From Muribaculaceae bacterium (GTDB lineage Bacteria > Bacteroidota > Bacteroidia > Bacteroidales > Muribaculaceae): a stretch of 64,000 nucleotides of DNA. Shown one piece after another: positions 25,582 through 34,769 of the stretch; the stretch's first letter is position 1; the number at the start of each line of letters is the position of its first letter. The translations under genes and the position numbers were made by a program. Where the stretch lies: contig JAFZSO010000065.1 of NCBI GenBank assembly GCA_017619355.1, positions 1 through 64,000 on the forward strand, written 5' to 3'. A model generated the notes under the pieces. The model was not told where the DNA came from and did no database searches. It saw only the letters and a program-made list of their open reading frames with translations.

Positions 25582-26403
25582 GTGAACCAGTATTATTTAT
25601 TTATCAACAATCAGCGTCTGGGTCCGTTCGACATGAGTCAGCTCGTGGCTAACGGCATGTTGGCCGACACGCTTGTGTGGCGTGCAGGTATGCCCAATTG
25701 GATGCGTGCAGCCGATGTGCCTGAGCTTGCCTCGTTCTTCACTCCACAGCAGCCCCAATATCAACAACCGCAGTATGCCCAGCCGCAATATCAGCAGCCG
25801 CAGTATCAACAGCCACAGTATGCCCAGCCGCAATATCAGCAGCAGGGTTACCAGCAAGGTTATCAGCAAGGCTACCAACAGTATCAGCAACCAGGTTATC
25901 AGCAGCCGTATTATAACGGAGAGCGCCCGCAGGTGGGCTTTGGCGAGGCCATCAGCATCTGCTTCAAGAAGTATGCCGACTTCACAGGCCGTGCCCGCCG
26001 CAGCGAGTACTGGTGGTTCATGCTGTTCTGCTTCTTGATTTCTCTGGTAACTTGCGGTGTTGGAGCTCTGGTAGTTCTGATACCTACCTATGCCGTTATG
26101 GTGCGTCGCTTGCACGACACCAACCGTTCAGGCTGGTGGGTGGGCGCCAATGTCATCGTCAGTGTCGTGACCACGGGCTTGTATATCGCAGCCTTATTCT
26201 CGCTCTTTGGCACAGCCTTGCGCTATTCAGCCAACGACACAGCAATGTTGAGCGCATTACTGTCGTCGGGTAGCGGATGGTTTATCGTGATCTCGATTCT
26301 GGGCATAATTGGTACGATTCTGGGCATTGTGATCTTCGTGTTCACCCTGCTCGACAGCGACCGAGGCACCAACCAGTACGGTCCCTCGCCCAAGTACCAG
26401 TAA
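25582..26403 (+). CDS. GYF_2 domain - QPQY-repeat linker - DUF805 membrane protein
   Basis: The 273-residue protein has three parts. Residues 1-55 form a GYF_2 (DUF4339) domain (YYLFINNQRLGPFD through WRAGMPNWMRAADVPEL), a fold that usually binds proline-rich peptides. Residues about 56-112 are QPQYAQPQYQQ-type repeats, encoded by near-exact 15-bp DNA units. The rest is a DUF805 membrane domain with FTGRARRSEYWWF, several hydrophobic spans and VRRLHDTNRSGWW. The start must be GTG at 25582 since no ATG precedes the domain. The function of DUF805 proteins is not established. The Pro-rich linker could be a ligand for the protein's own or another GYF_2 domain, which is only a speculation. Confidence 0.88.
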   Translation: MNQYYLFINNQRLGPFDMSQLVANGMLADTLVWRAGMPNWMRAADVPELASFFTPQQPQYQQPQYAQPQYQQPQYQQPQYAQPQYQQQGYQQGYQQGYQQYQQPGYQQPYYNGERPQVGFGEAISICFKKYADFTGRARRSEYWWFMLFCFLISLVTCGVGALVVLIPTYAVMVRRLHDTNRSGWWVGANVIVSVVTTGLYIAALFSLFGTALRYSANDTAMLSALLSSGSGWFIVISILGIIGTILGIVIFVFTLLDSDRGTNQYGPSPKYQ

Positions 26404-26445
26404 TGACTCCAGCGGCCCGATGGCCGATTCGGATTAAACCTTATC

Positions 26446-26478
26446 AAGTGCCGAGCCTCTTGCGCCCGGCACTTTTTT
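26446..26478 (+). terminator. Terminator after the DUF805 gene
   Basis: AAGTGCCG (26446-26453) pairs with CGGCACTT (26467-26474), followed by T-run. Confidence 0.85.
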
Positions 26479-26499
26479 CATGCCGGTTCCCATATCAGA

Positions 26500-26523
26500 G
26501 TGCTCGGAGCTCTCCGATAGACT
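26500..26523. repeat. Short copy of the GAGTTCTCGGAG repeat family
   Basis: The run AGAGTGCTCGGAGCTCTCCG contains the CTCGGAGCTC core of the family seen at 6929-6975 and 10976-11025. It lies between the DUF805 terminator and the rimP promoter. Confidence 0.5.
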
Positions 26524-26610
26524 TGCGCTGTTAATTATCTAAAATTAAATATAAATAAATATAAAATTTTGAGGTAAAAAGCTGTGTGAGGCGTGTTTGC
26601 AGGGGTGGCA

Positions 26611-26642
26611 TTTGCTCATATAAAAGAAAAATACTACCTTTG
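26611..26642 (+). promoter_or_regulatory. Promoter for rimP-nusA-infB
   Basis: TTTG at 26611-26614 and TACCTTTG at 26635-26642 are separated by 20 nt. The leader of roughly 100 nt contains a small hairpin, AAGAGG (26656-26661) with CCTCTT (26676-26681). Confidence 0.65.
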
Positions 26643-26752
26643 CACTGCAATTCGAAAGAGGGGGCAACGGTGCTTCCTCTTCTTTATTAGCAAATTGTGC
26701 CGTTAGCGGGACTGCGAATAGCGCCGGTAGCGGTTTTTGATAGATTGTGACG

Positions 26753-27229
26753 ATGAAAACGATAAACAAAGAGAAACTCACGCAGGTGGTGGAGCAGGCA
26801 CTGCAAGGCAGCGACCTGTTTCTGGTAGATGTCGCCATCGACCACCAGGAGGCCGTGGTCGAAGTGACCATCGACGGCATGCAGGGCGTGACCCTCGACG
26901 ACTGTGTGCGCGTGAACGACGCCGTGCTTGCCGCATTCGACCGCGACAAGGAGGACTTTGAGCTCACCGTGGGCAGCTATGGCATCTCCGAGCCTTTCAA
27001 GGTGCGCCAGCACTATGTGAAGAACCTGGGCGGCGAGGTAGAGGTGCTCACCACCAGTGGCGAGAAGCTGAAAGGCGTGTTGAGCGAGGCCGGCGACGAG
27101 GCGTTTGTCGTCACCATTCCCACCAAGATGAAGCTCGAGGGCAAGAAGCGCCCCGAGGTGGTGGATGTGAAGCACCAGCTGAAATACAGTGAAATTAAAT
27201 ACATTAAAAATATCATACACATTAAGTAA
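26753..27229 (+). CDS. rimP: Ribosome maturation factor RimP
   Basis: The 158-residue protein acts in the cytoplasm in 30S subunit maturation. It has the two-part RimP layout: an N-terminal alpha/beta domain (LFLVDVAIDHQEAVVEVTIDG, here interrupted for brevity, then DDCVRVNDAVLAAFDR) and a C-terminal SH3-like domain (VLTTSGEKLKGVLSEAG). A GTG two codons upstream (26747) is in frame; the ATG at 26753 is preferred. It is first in the conserved rimP-nusA-infB operon, only 3 nt from nusA. Confidence 0.93.
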   Translation: MKTINKEKLTQVVEQALQGSDLFLVDVAIDHQEAVVEVTIDGMQGVTLDDCVRVNDAVLAAFDRDKEDFELTVGSYGISEPFKVRQHYVKNLGGEVEVLTTSGEKLKGVLSEAGDEAFVVTIPTKMKLEGKKRPEVVDVKHQLKYSEIKYIKNIIHIK

Positions 27230-27232
27230 ACT

Positions 27233-28495
27233 ATGGCTAAGAAAGTTGAAACTGTCGATATGGCCGACAGATTTGCCGAATTTAAAGAACTGAAGAACAT
27301 CGACAAGACCACGATGATTAGCGTGCTCGAGGAGTCGTTCCGCAGCGTGCTCGCCAAGATGTTTGGCAGTGACGAGAACTTCGACGTGATCATGAACCCC
27401 GACAAGGGCGACTGCGAGATTTACCAGAATCTCGAGGTGGTGCCCGATGGCGAGGTGGAAGACGAGAACCGTCAGATTGGATTGACCGACGCGCGCAACG
27501 ACAAGGACAGTCCCGACCCCGACTGCGAGATTGGCGAGGAGCATACCCGCAAGATTGACTTTGCCAGTTTTGGCCGTCGCGCCATCCTGAACCTGCGCCA
27601 GACGCTGGCCAGCAAGATTCTGGACCTCCAGAAGGACGCCATCTACACCAAGTTCAAAGACCTTGAGGGCGAACTGGTGAGCGGCGAGGTTTATCAGGTA
27701 TGGAAGCGCGAGGTGCTGCTGCTCGACGACGACAAGAACGAGCTGCTCCTGCCCAAGGATCAGCAGATTCCCACCGACATCTACCGCAAGGGCGAGACGG
27801 TGCGTGCCGTCATCCACAATGTCGATAACAAGAATAACAACCCCAAGATCACCGTGTCGCGCACGAGCGAGCAGTTCCTGCGCCGCCTGTTCGAGCTTGA
27901 GGTGCCCGAGATTCACGACGGTCTCATCGTGATCCGTGCCGTGGCCCGCATCCCGGGCGAGCGCGCCAAGATTGCCGTCGAGAGCTACGACGACCGCATC
28001 GACCCCGTGGGCGCCTGCGTAGGCGTGAAGGGTGGCCGCATTCATGGCATCGTGCGTGAGTTGCGCAACGAGAACATCGACGTGATCAACTACACCTCCA
28101 ACCCGCAGCTCTTCATTCAGCGTGCCCTGAGTCCTGCCAAGATCTCTTCGATCAGGCTCGACGAGGAGACCAAGCGCGCCGAGGTGTTCCTGAAACCCGA
28201 GGAGGTGTCGCTTGCCATTGGCAAGGGCGGCTTGAACATCAAGTTGGCTTCGATGCTCACCGGCTATCTGATTGATGTGTATCGCGACCTCGACTCTGAA
28301 GAGGAAGACATCTACCTCGACGAGTTCAAGGATGAAATCGACGAGTGGGTGATCGAGGCCCTGAAGAATATGGGTTGCGCCACCGCCAAGGCTGTGCTGC
28401 GCATGCCTCGTGAGGAACTCATCGACAAGGCCGACCTCGAGGAAGACACTGTAGACCACGTAATAAGTGTGCTGCAGGCCGAGTTTGAAGACTAA
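27233..28495 (+). CDS. nusA: Transcription termination/antitermination factor NusA
   Basis: The 420-residue RNA-polymerase-binding factor has an N-terminal domain (about 1-125), an S1 RNA-binding domain (about 130-205), and two KH domains with ARIPGERAKIAV, VGACVGVKGGRIHGIVREL and the second GxxG in AIGKGGLNIKLA. The C-terminus has a short helical segment (NMGCATAKAVLRMPREELI), without the acidic repeats of E. coli NusA, which is normal outside Proteobacteria. It is translated from the ATG 3 nt after rimP and followed by infB after 63 nt. Confidence 0.97.
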   Translation: MAKKVETVDMADRFAEFKELKNIDKTTMISVLEESFRSVLAKMFGSDENFDVIMNPDKGDCEIYQNLEVVPDGEVEDENRQIGLTDARNDKDSPDPDCEIGEEHTRKIDFASFGRRAILNLRQTLASKILDLQKDAIYTKFKDLEGELVSGEVYQVWKREVLLLDDDKNELLLPKDQQIPTDIYRKGETVRAVIHNVDNKNNNPKITVSRTSEQFLRRLFELEVPEIHDGLIVIRAVARIPGERAKIAVESYDDRIDPVGACVGVKGGRIHGIVRELRNENIDVINYTSNPQLFIQRALSPAKISSIRLDEETKRAEVFLKPEEVSLAIGKGGLNIKLASMLTGYLIDVYRDLDSEEEDIYLDEFKDEIDEWVIEALKNMGCATAKAVLRMPREELIDKADLEEDTVDHVISVLQAEFED

Positions 28496-28558
28496 CGATA
28501 ACACCCTCAAGCCGGAAGCCTCTTTTTTCAATACAACAGTAAAAAAATCAATTTATCT

Positions 28559-31339
28559 ATGCGTATAAAAATAAGTAAAGTAGTTAAAGATTTAAATGTT
28601 GGCGTTCAGACCATCAAGGACTTTCTCGCCAAGAAGCACATCGAAGTGGATACCAGCCCCAACGCCCGTATCGACGAAGATGTGTACAACATGCTTGCCA
28701 AGGAATTCAAGCCCGACATGGAGCTGAAGCTCAAGTCGGAGACTTTCACCAGCGAGCGGCAGAAGGAGAAAGCCAAGCGAGATGCCGAACAGGCCGCCAA
28801 AGACGAGTCGAAGAAGGTGGAAGAAATCAAGACCGAGGTCGAGGTCAAAGGCCCCAAGGTGCTTGGTAAGATCGACCTCACGGCCATGGATAAACCCGCC
28901 AAGGGAAAGAAGAAGAGCGAAGGCAAGGCCTCCAAGAAAGCTGTCGCCGAGGCTGAGAAAGCCGCTGAGGCAAAGGAACAGGAAGTTCAGGAGCCCGTTA
29001 GCGAGCAGTCCGAGCCCGAGGTTGTGGAGCAGCCTGAGGCCACTCAGCCTGTCACTGAGGTTCAGCCTGCCGAGACTGAGCCTGAGGTGGATGCGGAGGT
29101 CGAGCAGCAGGAGCCCGAGGTGGAAATTTTCACCACCGGCACCCCTGTGCTCAAGAACACCATCAATGTGGTGGGCAAGATCGACCTGAGCGCCATCAAC
29201 CAGTCGACCCGTCCCAAGAAGAAGACCAAGGAGGAACGCCGCACCGAGCGCCTGAACAAGGAGAAGGCTCGCCAGGCCGAGGCCGAGGGCAAGAAGAAAC
29301 GCAAACGCATAGGTAAAGAAAAGATCGACATTGAGAAGAGTGCCCAGCAGATTCAGAGCGACGGCAAGCTCGGCAAGGGCGAAGCCAAGGCCGGCAAGCG
29401 CAAGAAAGAGAAGGCAAAGCGCCCCTTCAAGCCCGAAGTGAGCGAGGAGGATGTGCAGCGCCAGGTGAAGGAGACGCTCGCTCGCCTCACCGCCAAGACG
29501 CAGAAGAAGAGCGCCAAGTGGCGTCGCGAGAAACGCGAGGCCGTGCGTGAGGAAGAGCAGGCCGAGGCAGCATTGCTCGCCGCCGAGCAGAAGACGCTCA
29601 AACTCACCGAGTTCGTGACTGCCAACGACCTCGCCGCCATGATGAATGTGCCGGTGAACAAGGTGATTGGCACCTGCATGAACCTGGGCGTGATGGTGTC
29701 GATCAACCAGCGTCTCGATGCCGAGACCATCAACATTGTGGCCGATGAGTTCGGCTTCAAGACCGAGTATGAGAGCGCCGATGTGGCCGAGGCCATCCAT
29801 GAGGAGGAAGACAATCCCGAGGATCTCGTGGCTCGTCCACCCGTGGTGACCGTGATGGGTCATGTCGACCACGGTAAGACATCGCTGCTCGACTACATTC
29901 GCAACTCTAATGTGATTGCCGGCGAGGCAGGTGGTATCACACAGCACATTGGTGCCTACAATGTGAAGCTGCCCAACGGCCGCCGCATCACCTTCCTCGA
30001 CACTCCTGGTCACGAGGCGTTTACCGCTATGCGTGCCCGTGGTGCCAAGGTCACCGACATCGTGATTGTGATTGTGGCAGCCGATGACGCCGTGATGCCC
30101 CAGACCGTTGAGGCGCTCAACCACGCTTCGGCAGCTGGTGTGCCCATCATCTTCGCCATCAACAAGATCGACAAGCCCGGTGCCAACCCCGACAAGATCA
30201 AGGAAGAACTTGCCAACATGAACTACCTCATCGAGGAGTGGGGCGGCAAGTACCAGAGCCAGGACATCAGTGCCAAGAAGGGCATCGGTGTTGAGGAACT
30301 CATGGAGAAGGTGCTGCTCGAGGCCGACCTGCTCGACCTCAAGGCTAATCCTGACCGCAACGCTACGGGCTCCATCATCGAGTCGTCGCTCGACAAGGGT
30401 CGCGGCTACATTGCTACCGTGCTCGTCGACAACGGCACGCTGCGTGTGGGCGACATCATCCTGGCCGGCACGCACTTCGGCAAGGTGAAGGCCATGTTCA
30501 ACGAGCGCAACCAGCGCATCAAGGAGGCTGGCCCCTCGTCGCCCGCCCTGATTCTGGGTCTGAACGGTGCTCCCACCGCCGGCGACAAGTTCAATGTGAT
30601 GGAGACCGACCAGGAGGCCCGCCAGATTGCCAACAAGCGCGAACAGCTGCAGCGCGAGCAGGGCTTGCGCACGCAGAAGCGTGTCACCCTCGAGGACATC
30701 GGCCGCCGCAAGGCCCTGGGCGACTTCCACGAGCTGAACTGTATCGTGAAGGGCGATGTCGACGGCTCTATCGAGGCGTTGAGCGACTCGCTCATAAAGC
30801 TCTCTACCCCCGAGGTACAGGTGAATGTGATTCACAAGGCCGTGGGTGCCATCACCGAGAGCGATGTGACCCTGGCTGCTGCCAGCGATGCCTACATCAT
30901 TGGCTTCCAGGTGCGTCCCAGTGCCGATGCCAAGCGCCTGGCCGCTCAGGAAGGCGTCGACATCCGCATCTACTCCATCATCTACGATGCCATCGAGGAG
31001 GTGAAGAGCGCTATGGAAGGCATGCTCTCGCCCGACATCAAGGAGGAAGTGCTGGGCACCGTCGAGGTCAAGGAAGTGTACCACATCTCCAAGGTGGGTA
31101 CCATTGCCGGCGCCATTGTGCGTGAGGGCAAGATCAAGCGCACTTGCAAGGTTCGCATCATTCGCGACGGCATTGTGGTGTTCACTGGCAACCTGGGTTC
31201 GCTCAAGCGATTCAAGGACGATGCCAAGGAAGTGGGCACCAACATGGAATGCGGTTTCAGCGTGCAGAGCTACAACGACATAGTTGTGGGCGACATCGTT
31301 GAGGCATTCGAAGAGATTGAAGTTCAAAAGACCTTGTAA
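28559..31339 (+). CDS. infB: Translation initiation factor IF-2
   Basis: The 926-residue GTPase brings initiator tRNA to the 30S subunit. Residues 1-55 form an IF2_N module ([20 protein letters not shown]). A long charged K/E/A-rich linker runs from about 60 to 335, then a second IF2_N module with [20 protein letters not shown]. The G domain has GHVDHGKT at 434-441, DTPGHEAF and NKIDKPG. Beta-barrel and C-terminal initiator-tRNA domains complete it, ending in [10 protein letters not shown]. The length is normal for Bacteroidota, where the linker is long. It is last in the rimP-nusA-infB operon. Confidence 0.98.
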   Translation: MRIKISKVVKDLNVGVQTIKDFLAKKHIEVDTSPNARIDEDVYNMLAKEFKPDMELKLKSETFTSERQKEKAKRDAEQAAKDESKKVEEIKTEVEVKGPKVLGKIDLTAMDKPAKGKKKSEGKASKKAVAEAEKAAEAKEQEVQEPVSEQSEPEVVEQPEATQPVTEVQPAETEPEVDAEVEQQEPEVEIFTTGTPVLKNTINVVGKIDLSAINQSTRPKKKTKEERRTERLNKEKARQAEAEGKKKRKRIGKEKIDIEKSAQQIQSDGKLGKGEAKAGKRKKEKAKRPFKPEVSEEDVQRQVKETLARLTAKTQKKSAKWRREKREAVREEEQAEAALLAAEQKTLKLTEFVTANDLAAMMNVPVNKVIGTCMNLGVMVSINQRLDAETINIVADEFGFKTEYESADVAEAIHEEEDNPEDLVARPPVVTVMGHVDHGKTSLLDYIRNSNVIAGEAGGITQHIGAYNVKLPNGRRITFLDTPGHEAFTAMRARGAKVTDIVIVIVAADDAVMPQTVEALNHASAAGVPIIFAINKIDKPGANPDKIKEELANMNYLIEEWGGKYQSQDISAKKGIGVEELMEKVLLEADLLDLKANPDRNATGSIIESSLDKGRGYIATVLVDNGTLRVGDIILAGTHFGKVKAMFNERNQRIKEAGPSSPALILGLNGAPTAGDKFNVMETDQEARQIANKREQLQREQGLRTQKRVTLEDIGRRKALGDFHELNCIVKGDVDGSIEALSDSLIKLSTPEVQVNVIHKAVGAITESDVTLAAASDAYIIGFQVRPSADAKRLAAQEGVDIRIYSIIYDAIEEVKSAMEGMLSPDIKEEVLGTVEVKEVYHISKVGTIAGAIVREGKIKRTCKVRIIRDGIVVFTGNLGSLKRFKDDAKEVGTNMECGFSVQSYNDIVVGDIVEAFEEIEVQKTL

Positions 31340-31360
31340 TAATAGCATAAATCTAACGGC

Positions 31361-31404
31361 AGACAAGGGGTTGCGGCACACCAGCCACACCCCTTTGTCT
31401 TTCC
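31361..31404 (+). terminator. Hairpin terminator after infB
   Basis: AGACAAGGGG (31361-31370) pairs with CCCCTTTGTCT (31390-31400) with one bulged T. Only a short T-rich stretch follows. Confidence 0.55.
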
Positions 31405-31466
31405 CTCGTCAGCTTGTTAGCTTGTCAGCTCGTCTACTATTCCCTAATCTCTAATCCCTCATCTCT
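31404..31466. repeat. AGCTTGTC tract joined to a CTAATCTCTAATCCC tract
   Basis: The first half (to about 31437) is CTCGTCAGCTTGTTAGC-type repeat, the second half is CTAATCTCTAATCCCTC-type repeat. Together they fill the infB-folK spacer and end 12 bp before the folK ATG. Confidence 0.7.
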
Positions 31467-31477
31467 AACCCCAAATA

Positions 31478-31927
31478 ATGTACAATTATTATCTGAACAT
31501 CGGCACTAACTTGGGCGACCGCATCGCCAACCTGCGGCGAGCCATTGTGGCGCTCAGCGCAGGCACGGGCGGCTGTGGCGTGACCCCCTTCATCGAGAGC
31601 GAGCCGTGGGGCTTTGAGTCGCCGCATCGCTTTGTGAATGTGGGTGTGGTGGTGCGCAGTGCCATGGAGCCGCACGACATGCTCCGCTGGTTGCACGACA
31701 TTGAGCAGCGGCTGGGCAGTGCCGCGCACCGCGACGCGCAGGGCGGTTACATCGACCGCCTGGTCGACATCGACATCATGGCCATCGACGACCTGGTGAT
31801 CGACACCCCCGACCTCACCGTGCCGCATCCCCATCTGCTCGACCGCGACTTCTTCTACCTGCCCATGCGCCAGCTCAATCCCCACTGGCTGCATCCCGTC
31901 ACCCGCCAGCCTTTACCCGAGAAATAG
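31478..31927 (+). CDS. folK: 2-amino-4-hydroxy-6-hydroxymethyldihydropteridine pyrophosphokinase (HPPK)
   Basis: The 149-residue cytoplasmic enzyme transfers pyrophosphate from ATP to 6-hydroxymethyl-dihydropterin in folate synthesis. Family landmarks are LNIGTNLGDRIANLRRA at the N-terminus, SEPWGFES, FVNVGVVV, and the Mg-binding RLVDIDIM (DxD) followed by VPHPHLLDRDFF. The other folate genes are not nearby. The immediately upstream DNA is repeat tract, so the native promoter is unclear; read-through from infB is possible. Confidence 0.95.
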   Translation: MYNYYLNIGTNLGDRIANLRRAIVALSAGTGGCGVTPFIESEPWGFESPHRFVNVGVVVRSAMEPHDMLRWLHDIEQRLGSAAHRDAQGGYIDRLVDIDIMAIDDLVIDTPDLTVPHPHLLDRDFFYLPMRQLNPHWLHPVTRQPLPEK

Positions 31928-31955
31928 CCGCTTCTGTGCTTTTCGTGGGGTGTGA

Positions 31956-31987
31956 TTTGGTCAGTTGCGAGAAAATCACTACATTTG
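31956..31987 (+). promoter_or_regulatory. Promoter for the glutamine synthetase gene
   Basis: TTTG at 31956-31959 and TACATTTG at 31980-31987 are separated by 20 nt, 63 nt before the ATG. Confidence 0.65.
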
Positions 31988-32049
31988 CCTTCCCGATTGA
32001 AAACAATTAATACTATAAACCAACTATTTGTTCCTTAAAACGCTTATCT

Positions 32050-33555
32050 ATGGATAACAAACAACTGATGCTCAACGCCAACCATCTGGTGGCGGCACTC
32101 CACAAACCGGCTTCCCAATTCACCAAGGCCGACATCATCCACTACATTCAAGAGAATGAAATCAAGATGGTGAACTTCATGTATCCGGCTGGCGACGGCA
32201 AGCTCAAGACCCTGAACTTCGTCATCAACAACCTCGAATATCTCGAGACCATACTCACCTGCGGCGAGCGTGTCGACGGCTCCAGCCTCTTCTCGTTCAT
32301 CCAGGCAGGCAGCAGCGACCTCTATGTGATGCCTCGCTACAGCACCGCCTTCCTCGACCCCTTCAACGAGATTCCTACCCTGTGCATGCTCTGCTCTTAC
32401 TTCGACAAAGATGGCAATCCTCTGGAGAGTTCTCCCGAACACACCCTGAAGAAGGCCTGTGACTCGTTCCGCGAGGTGACGGGCATGGAGTTCCACGCCA
32501 TGGGCGAACTGGAGTATTATGTGATCTTCGAAGACGAGGACCTGTATCCTGCTGTGGACCAGCGTGGCTATCACGAGTCGGCACCATACGCCAAGGCCAA
32601 CGACTTCCGCACCCTGTGCATGAAATATGTGGCGCAGACCGGTGGCCAGATCAAGTACGGCCACAGCGAGGTGGGCAACTTCACGCAAGACGGCTTCACC
32701 TATGAGCAGAACGAGATAGAGTTCCTGCCCGTGCCCGCACAGCAGGCCGCCGACCAGCTGGTGGTGGCCAAGTGGGTAATCCGCAACCTGGCTTTCCAGA
32801 TGGGCCTGAATGTAACCTTCGCACCCAAGATCACCGTGGGCAAGGCCGGTTCGGGTCTGCACATCCACATGCGCATGATGAAGGACGGCCGCAACATGAT
32901 GATTGCCAACGGCGAACTCAGCGACGACGCACGCCGCATGATTGCCGGCATGATGGACCTCGCTCCCGCCATCACCGCCTTTGGCAACAAGAACCCCATG
33001 GCCTACTTCCGCCTCGTGCCTCACCAGGAGGCGCCCACCAATGTGTGCTGGGGCGACCGCAACCGCTCCGTGCTCGTCCGTGTGCCCCTGGGCTGGACCG
33101 CTGGCGTCGACATGTGCTCCAAGGCCAACCCGCTCGAGGGCGTGAGCGACTACGACACCTCCCTCAAGCAGACGGTGGAGATGCGCTCGCCCGACGGCTC
33201 TGCCGATGTCTATCAGCTCATTGCAGGCCTGTGTGTGGCTTGCCGCCACGGCTTTGAGATGAACGATGCACTGGAGGTAGCCCGTCGCACCTATGTCGAT
33301 GTCAACATCCACGACAAGGCCAACGAAGACCGCCTGGAGCAGCTCGCCCAGCTGCCCGACAGCTGCGTGGCTTCGGCTGCTTGCCTCGAGCAGATGCGCA
33401 GCGTGTTTGAGGAGCACGATGTGTTCAGCCCCGCCATGATCGACGGCATCATCAAGCAGTTGCGCGACTTCAACGACACCACCCTGCGCCGCGACATCGA
33501 GCACAATCCCAAAGAACTGCAAAAGCTCGTCAACACCTACTTCCACTGCGGCTAA
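32050..33555 (+). CDS. glnA: Glutamine synthetase, type I-like
   Basis: The 501-residue protein carries the GS fold: a beta-grasp N-terminal part and a catalytic domain with GELEYYVIFEDED (metal ligand Glu), GSGLHIHMRM, LVPHQEAPTNVCWGDRNRS and VEMRSPDGSADVYQL. It makes glutamine from glutamate, ammonia and ATP. The region where type I-beta enzymes carry the adenylylated Tyr (NLYDLPPEE-like) reads NIHDKANED, so adenylylation control is unlikely. The C-terminal end is also divergent. Own promoter and terminator indicate a single-gene unit. Bacteroidota often carry more than one GS; whether this is the main one cannot be said. Confidence 0.93.
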   Translation: MDNKQLMLNANHLVAALHKPASQFTKADIIHYIQENEIKMVNFMYPAGDGKLKTLNFVINNLEYLETILTCGERVDGSSLFSFIQAGSSDLYVMPRYSTAFLDPFNEIPTLCMLCSYFDKDGNPLESSPEHTLKKACDSFREVTGMEFHAMGELEYYVIFEDEDLYPAVDQRGYHESAPYAKANDFRTLCMKYVAQTGGQIKYGHSEVGNFTQDGFTYEQNEIEFLPVPAQQAADQLVVAKWVIRNLAFQMGLNVTFAPKITVGKAGSGLHIHMRMMKDGRNMMIANGELSDDARRMIAGMMDLAPAITAFGNKNPMAYFRLVPHQEAPTNVCWGDRNRSVLVRVPLGWTAGVDMCSKANPLEGVSDYDTSLKQTVEMRSPDGSADVYQLIAGLCVACRHGFEMNDALEVARRTYVDVNIHDKANEDRLEQLAQLPDSCVASAACLEQMRSVFEEHDVFSPAMIDGIIKQLRDFNDTTLRRDIEHNPKELQKLVNTYFHCG

Positions 33556-33598
33556 ACCACATAAGACCCAATGACAGATTTGGGTTAACTCCCATCAT

Positions 33599-33634
33599 AG
33601 CCGTGGCACCACCTCAGCCACGGCTTTTGTTTTA
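33599..33634 (+). terminator. Terminator after glutamine synthetase
   Basis: AGCCGTGG (33599-33606) pairs with CCACGGCT (33618-33625), followed by TTTGTTTT. Confidence 0.85.
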
Positions 33635-33814
33635 TCCTACGCGGGAATTATTGGAGTGCCCTTCGGACAGAAATCTTGCAAATTTGAAACAAATCTTGCA
33701 ATGATTTTTTGGGAACGGTGCAACTTTTGGGAAGCGTGGGAAAAATGGGAAATTTGTGATTTATGCGGACAAATATTATAATCGATTGATTTTAAGTGGA
33801 TTAATAATTTTGGT

Positions 33815-33877
33815 ATTATACTGCTTTCGTTCTAGATTATAGTACTATCGTTCGAAATCATACCACTTTCGTCGGAG
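33815..33877. repeat. Three tandem 21-bp repeats
   Basis: Units at 33815-33835, 33836-33856 and 33857-33877 share the frame ATTATA-N-T/C-A/G-CT-T/A-TCGT. The third has ATCATACCACTTTCGT. Copies agree at roughly two thirds of positions. Confidence 0.65.
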
Positions 33878-34036
33878 TTCTCTGAGCACTCGGAGACCTC
33901 AGAGGGCTCTGTTTATGGATGGGCTGATTGTGCTGCATGGGAAAACTATTAAAGAGCGCTTGTGCGTGTGGACGCACGAGCGAAGATAAGGTATGGGGAG
34001 AACAATAAAAACGGTAATTGCACACTTAAATAGTAG

Positions 34037-34062
34037 ACATGCTAACGAGCTGACAAGCTGAC
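34037..34062. repeat. AGCTGACAAGCTGACGAG repeat copy
   Basis: The stretch GCTAACGAGCTGACAAGC followed by TGACGAG belongs to the same family as 4201-4335. It lies downstream of the minus-strand gene ending at 34114. Confidence 0.65.
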
Positions 34063-34113
34063 GAGGGGGTTCTAGGGAGTTGAGGAGTTTTTTCAATGAT
34101 GACGCGGAGTCAA

Positions 34114-34755
34114 TCATTCTTCTTTGTGGGGTTGTTTGCGGGTGTAGCGGAGGCCGATGTAGAGGTTGCGGGCGAAGATGATGATGGAAACTGACTGGCC
34201 GAGCATGAGGATGGGGTCGAGCCGGATAATGCCGTAACTGAGCGTAAGCGAGGCGCCTACTATGCTAATGGCCCAGAAGGGCGGCGGCAGGAGCGACTCG
34301 TTGTGCTTCACGCTCACCACCACCTGATAGGCATAGCGCGAGAGGAACACCAGCTGCGCACCTGTGCCGTAGCACATGAGCCACAAGGGTATTTCGGGAT
34401 TGTGAATGAAGCGGTCGACCAGTTCTGGTGCCTTAATACATGTTGCCACCAGCGCTATGACGGGAAGGCTGTAGAACACGATGCGCAACACCAGCGGTAT
34501 CTTGTGCCAGGCACCCTTGTAGTCAAGATTCAGCACATACACATAGAACGATAATATCTGTCCGATAAGGATGGCGATGTCTTCACGCAGCCAACCGTAC
34601 CACAGCATGAAACAGCACCCTGCCAATGAGAAGGCCCAGTAGCCCGTGGGCGACACCACGCGCTTGAGGCGCTCGGTCATCACCCACTGCACCAGCTGGC
34701 GGGCAGCATAGCATGCCTGTGACAACAACCCTATGACAAGAATAAACGCATTCAT
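34114..34755 (-). CDS. Membrane protein with two lipid-A-disaccharide-synthase N-terminal (LAB_N) domains
   Basis: The 213-residue protein is mostly membrane spans and contains two copies of the LAB_N motif: first ARQLVQWVMTERLKRVVSP...YWAFSLAG with GQILSFYVYVLNL, second QLVFLSRYAYQVVVS...FWAISIVGA with GQSVSIIIFARNL. Such domains (PQ-loop/SWEET-like halves) are found fused to or beside lipid A glycosyltransferases. No glycosyltransferase domain is attached here and LpxB is not adjacent, so the substrate is unknown. ATG 34755 is preferred over GTG 34761. The nitroreductase gene ends 14 nt upstream, so the two likely share a transcript. Confidence 0.85.
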   Translation of the reverse strand: MNAFILVIGLLSQACYAARQLVQWVMTERLKRVVSPTGYWAFSLAGCCFMLWYGWLREDIAILIGQILSFYVYVLNLDYKGAWHKIPLVLRIVFYSLPVIALVATCIKAPELVDRFIHNPEIPLWLMCYGTGAQLVFLSRYAYQVVVSVKHNESLLPPPFWAISIVGASLTLSYGIIRLDPILMLGQSVSIIIFARNLYIGLRYTRKQPHKEE

Positions 34756-34769
34756 CGCCACTCAAACAC

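Larger units (their letters stand above)
33635..34113. other. Gene-free, repeat-rich spacer
   Basis: This is the largest gene-free stretch. It holds two AAATCTTGCAA words (about 33670-33702), a GGGAA-rich tract (33714-33755), an AT-rich segment containing TAATTTTG (about 33805), a 21-bp tandem repeat (33815-33877), a GAGTTCTCTGAGCACTC-type repeat (33871-33912) and an AGCTGACAAGCTGACGAG tract (34037-34062). No ORF with family features, no tRNA and no convincing structured RNA was seen. Confidence 0.6.

Noticed and set aside
28592..31390. 932-codon open frame on the minus strand opposite infB
   Set aside because: It is the complement of a gene with strong codon bias; the translation is Leu/His/Val-rich with no domain, and infB is certain. 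The same applies to long antisense frames opposite the CoA-transferase (658-1827), mutY (4267-5370), the TPR gene (14437-15624), glutamine synthetase (32044-33546), alaS (49647-51119) and the PorW-like gene (56660-57817).
33899..34117. 72-codon minus-strand ORF in the spacer
   Set aside because: It is composed of repeat tracts and has no recognisable feature or promoter.
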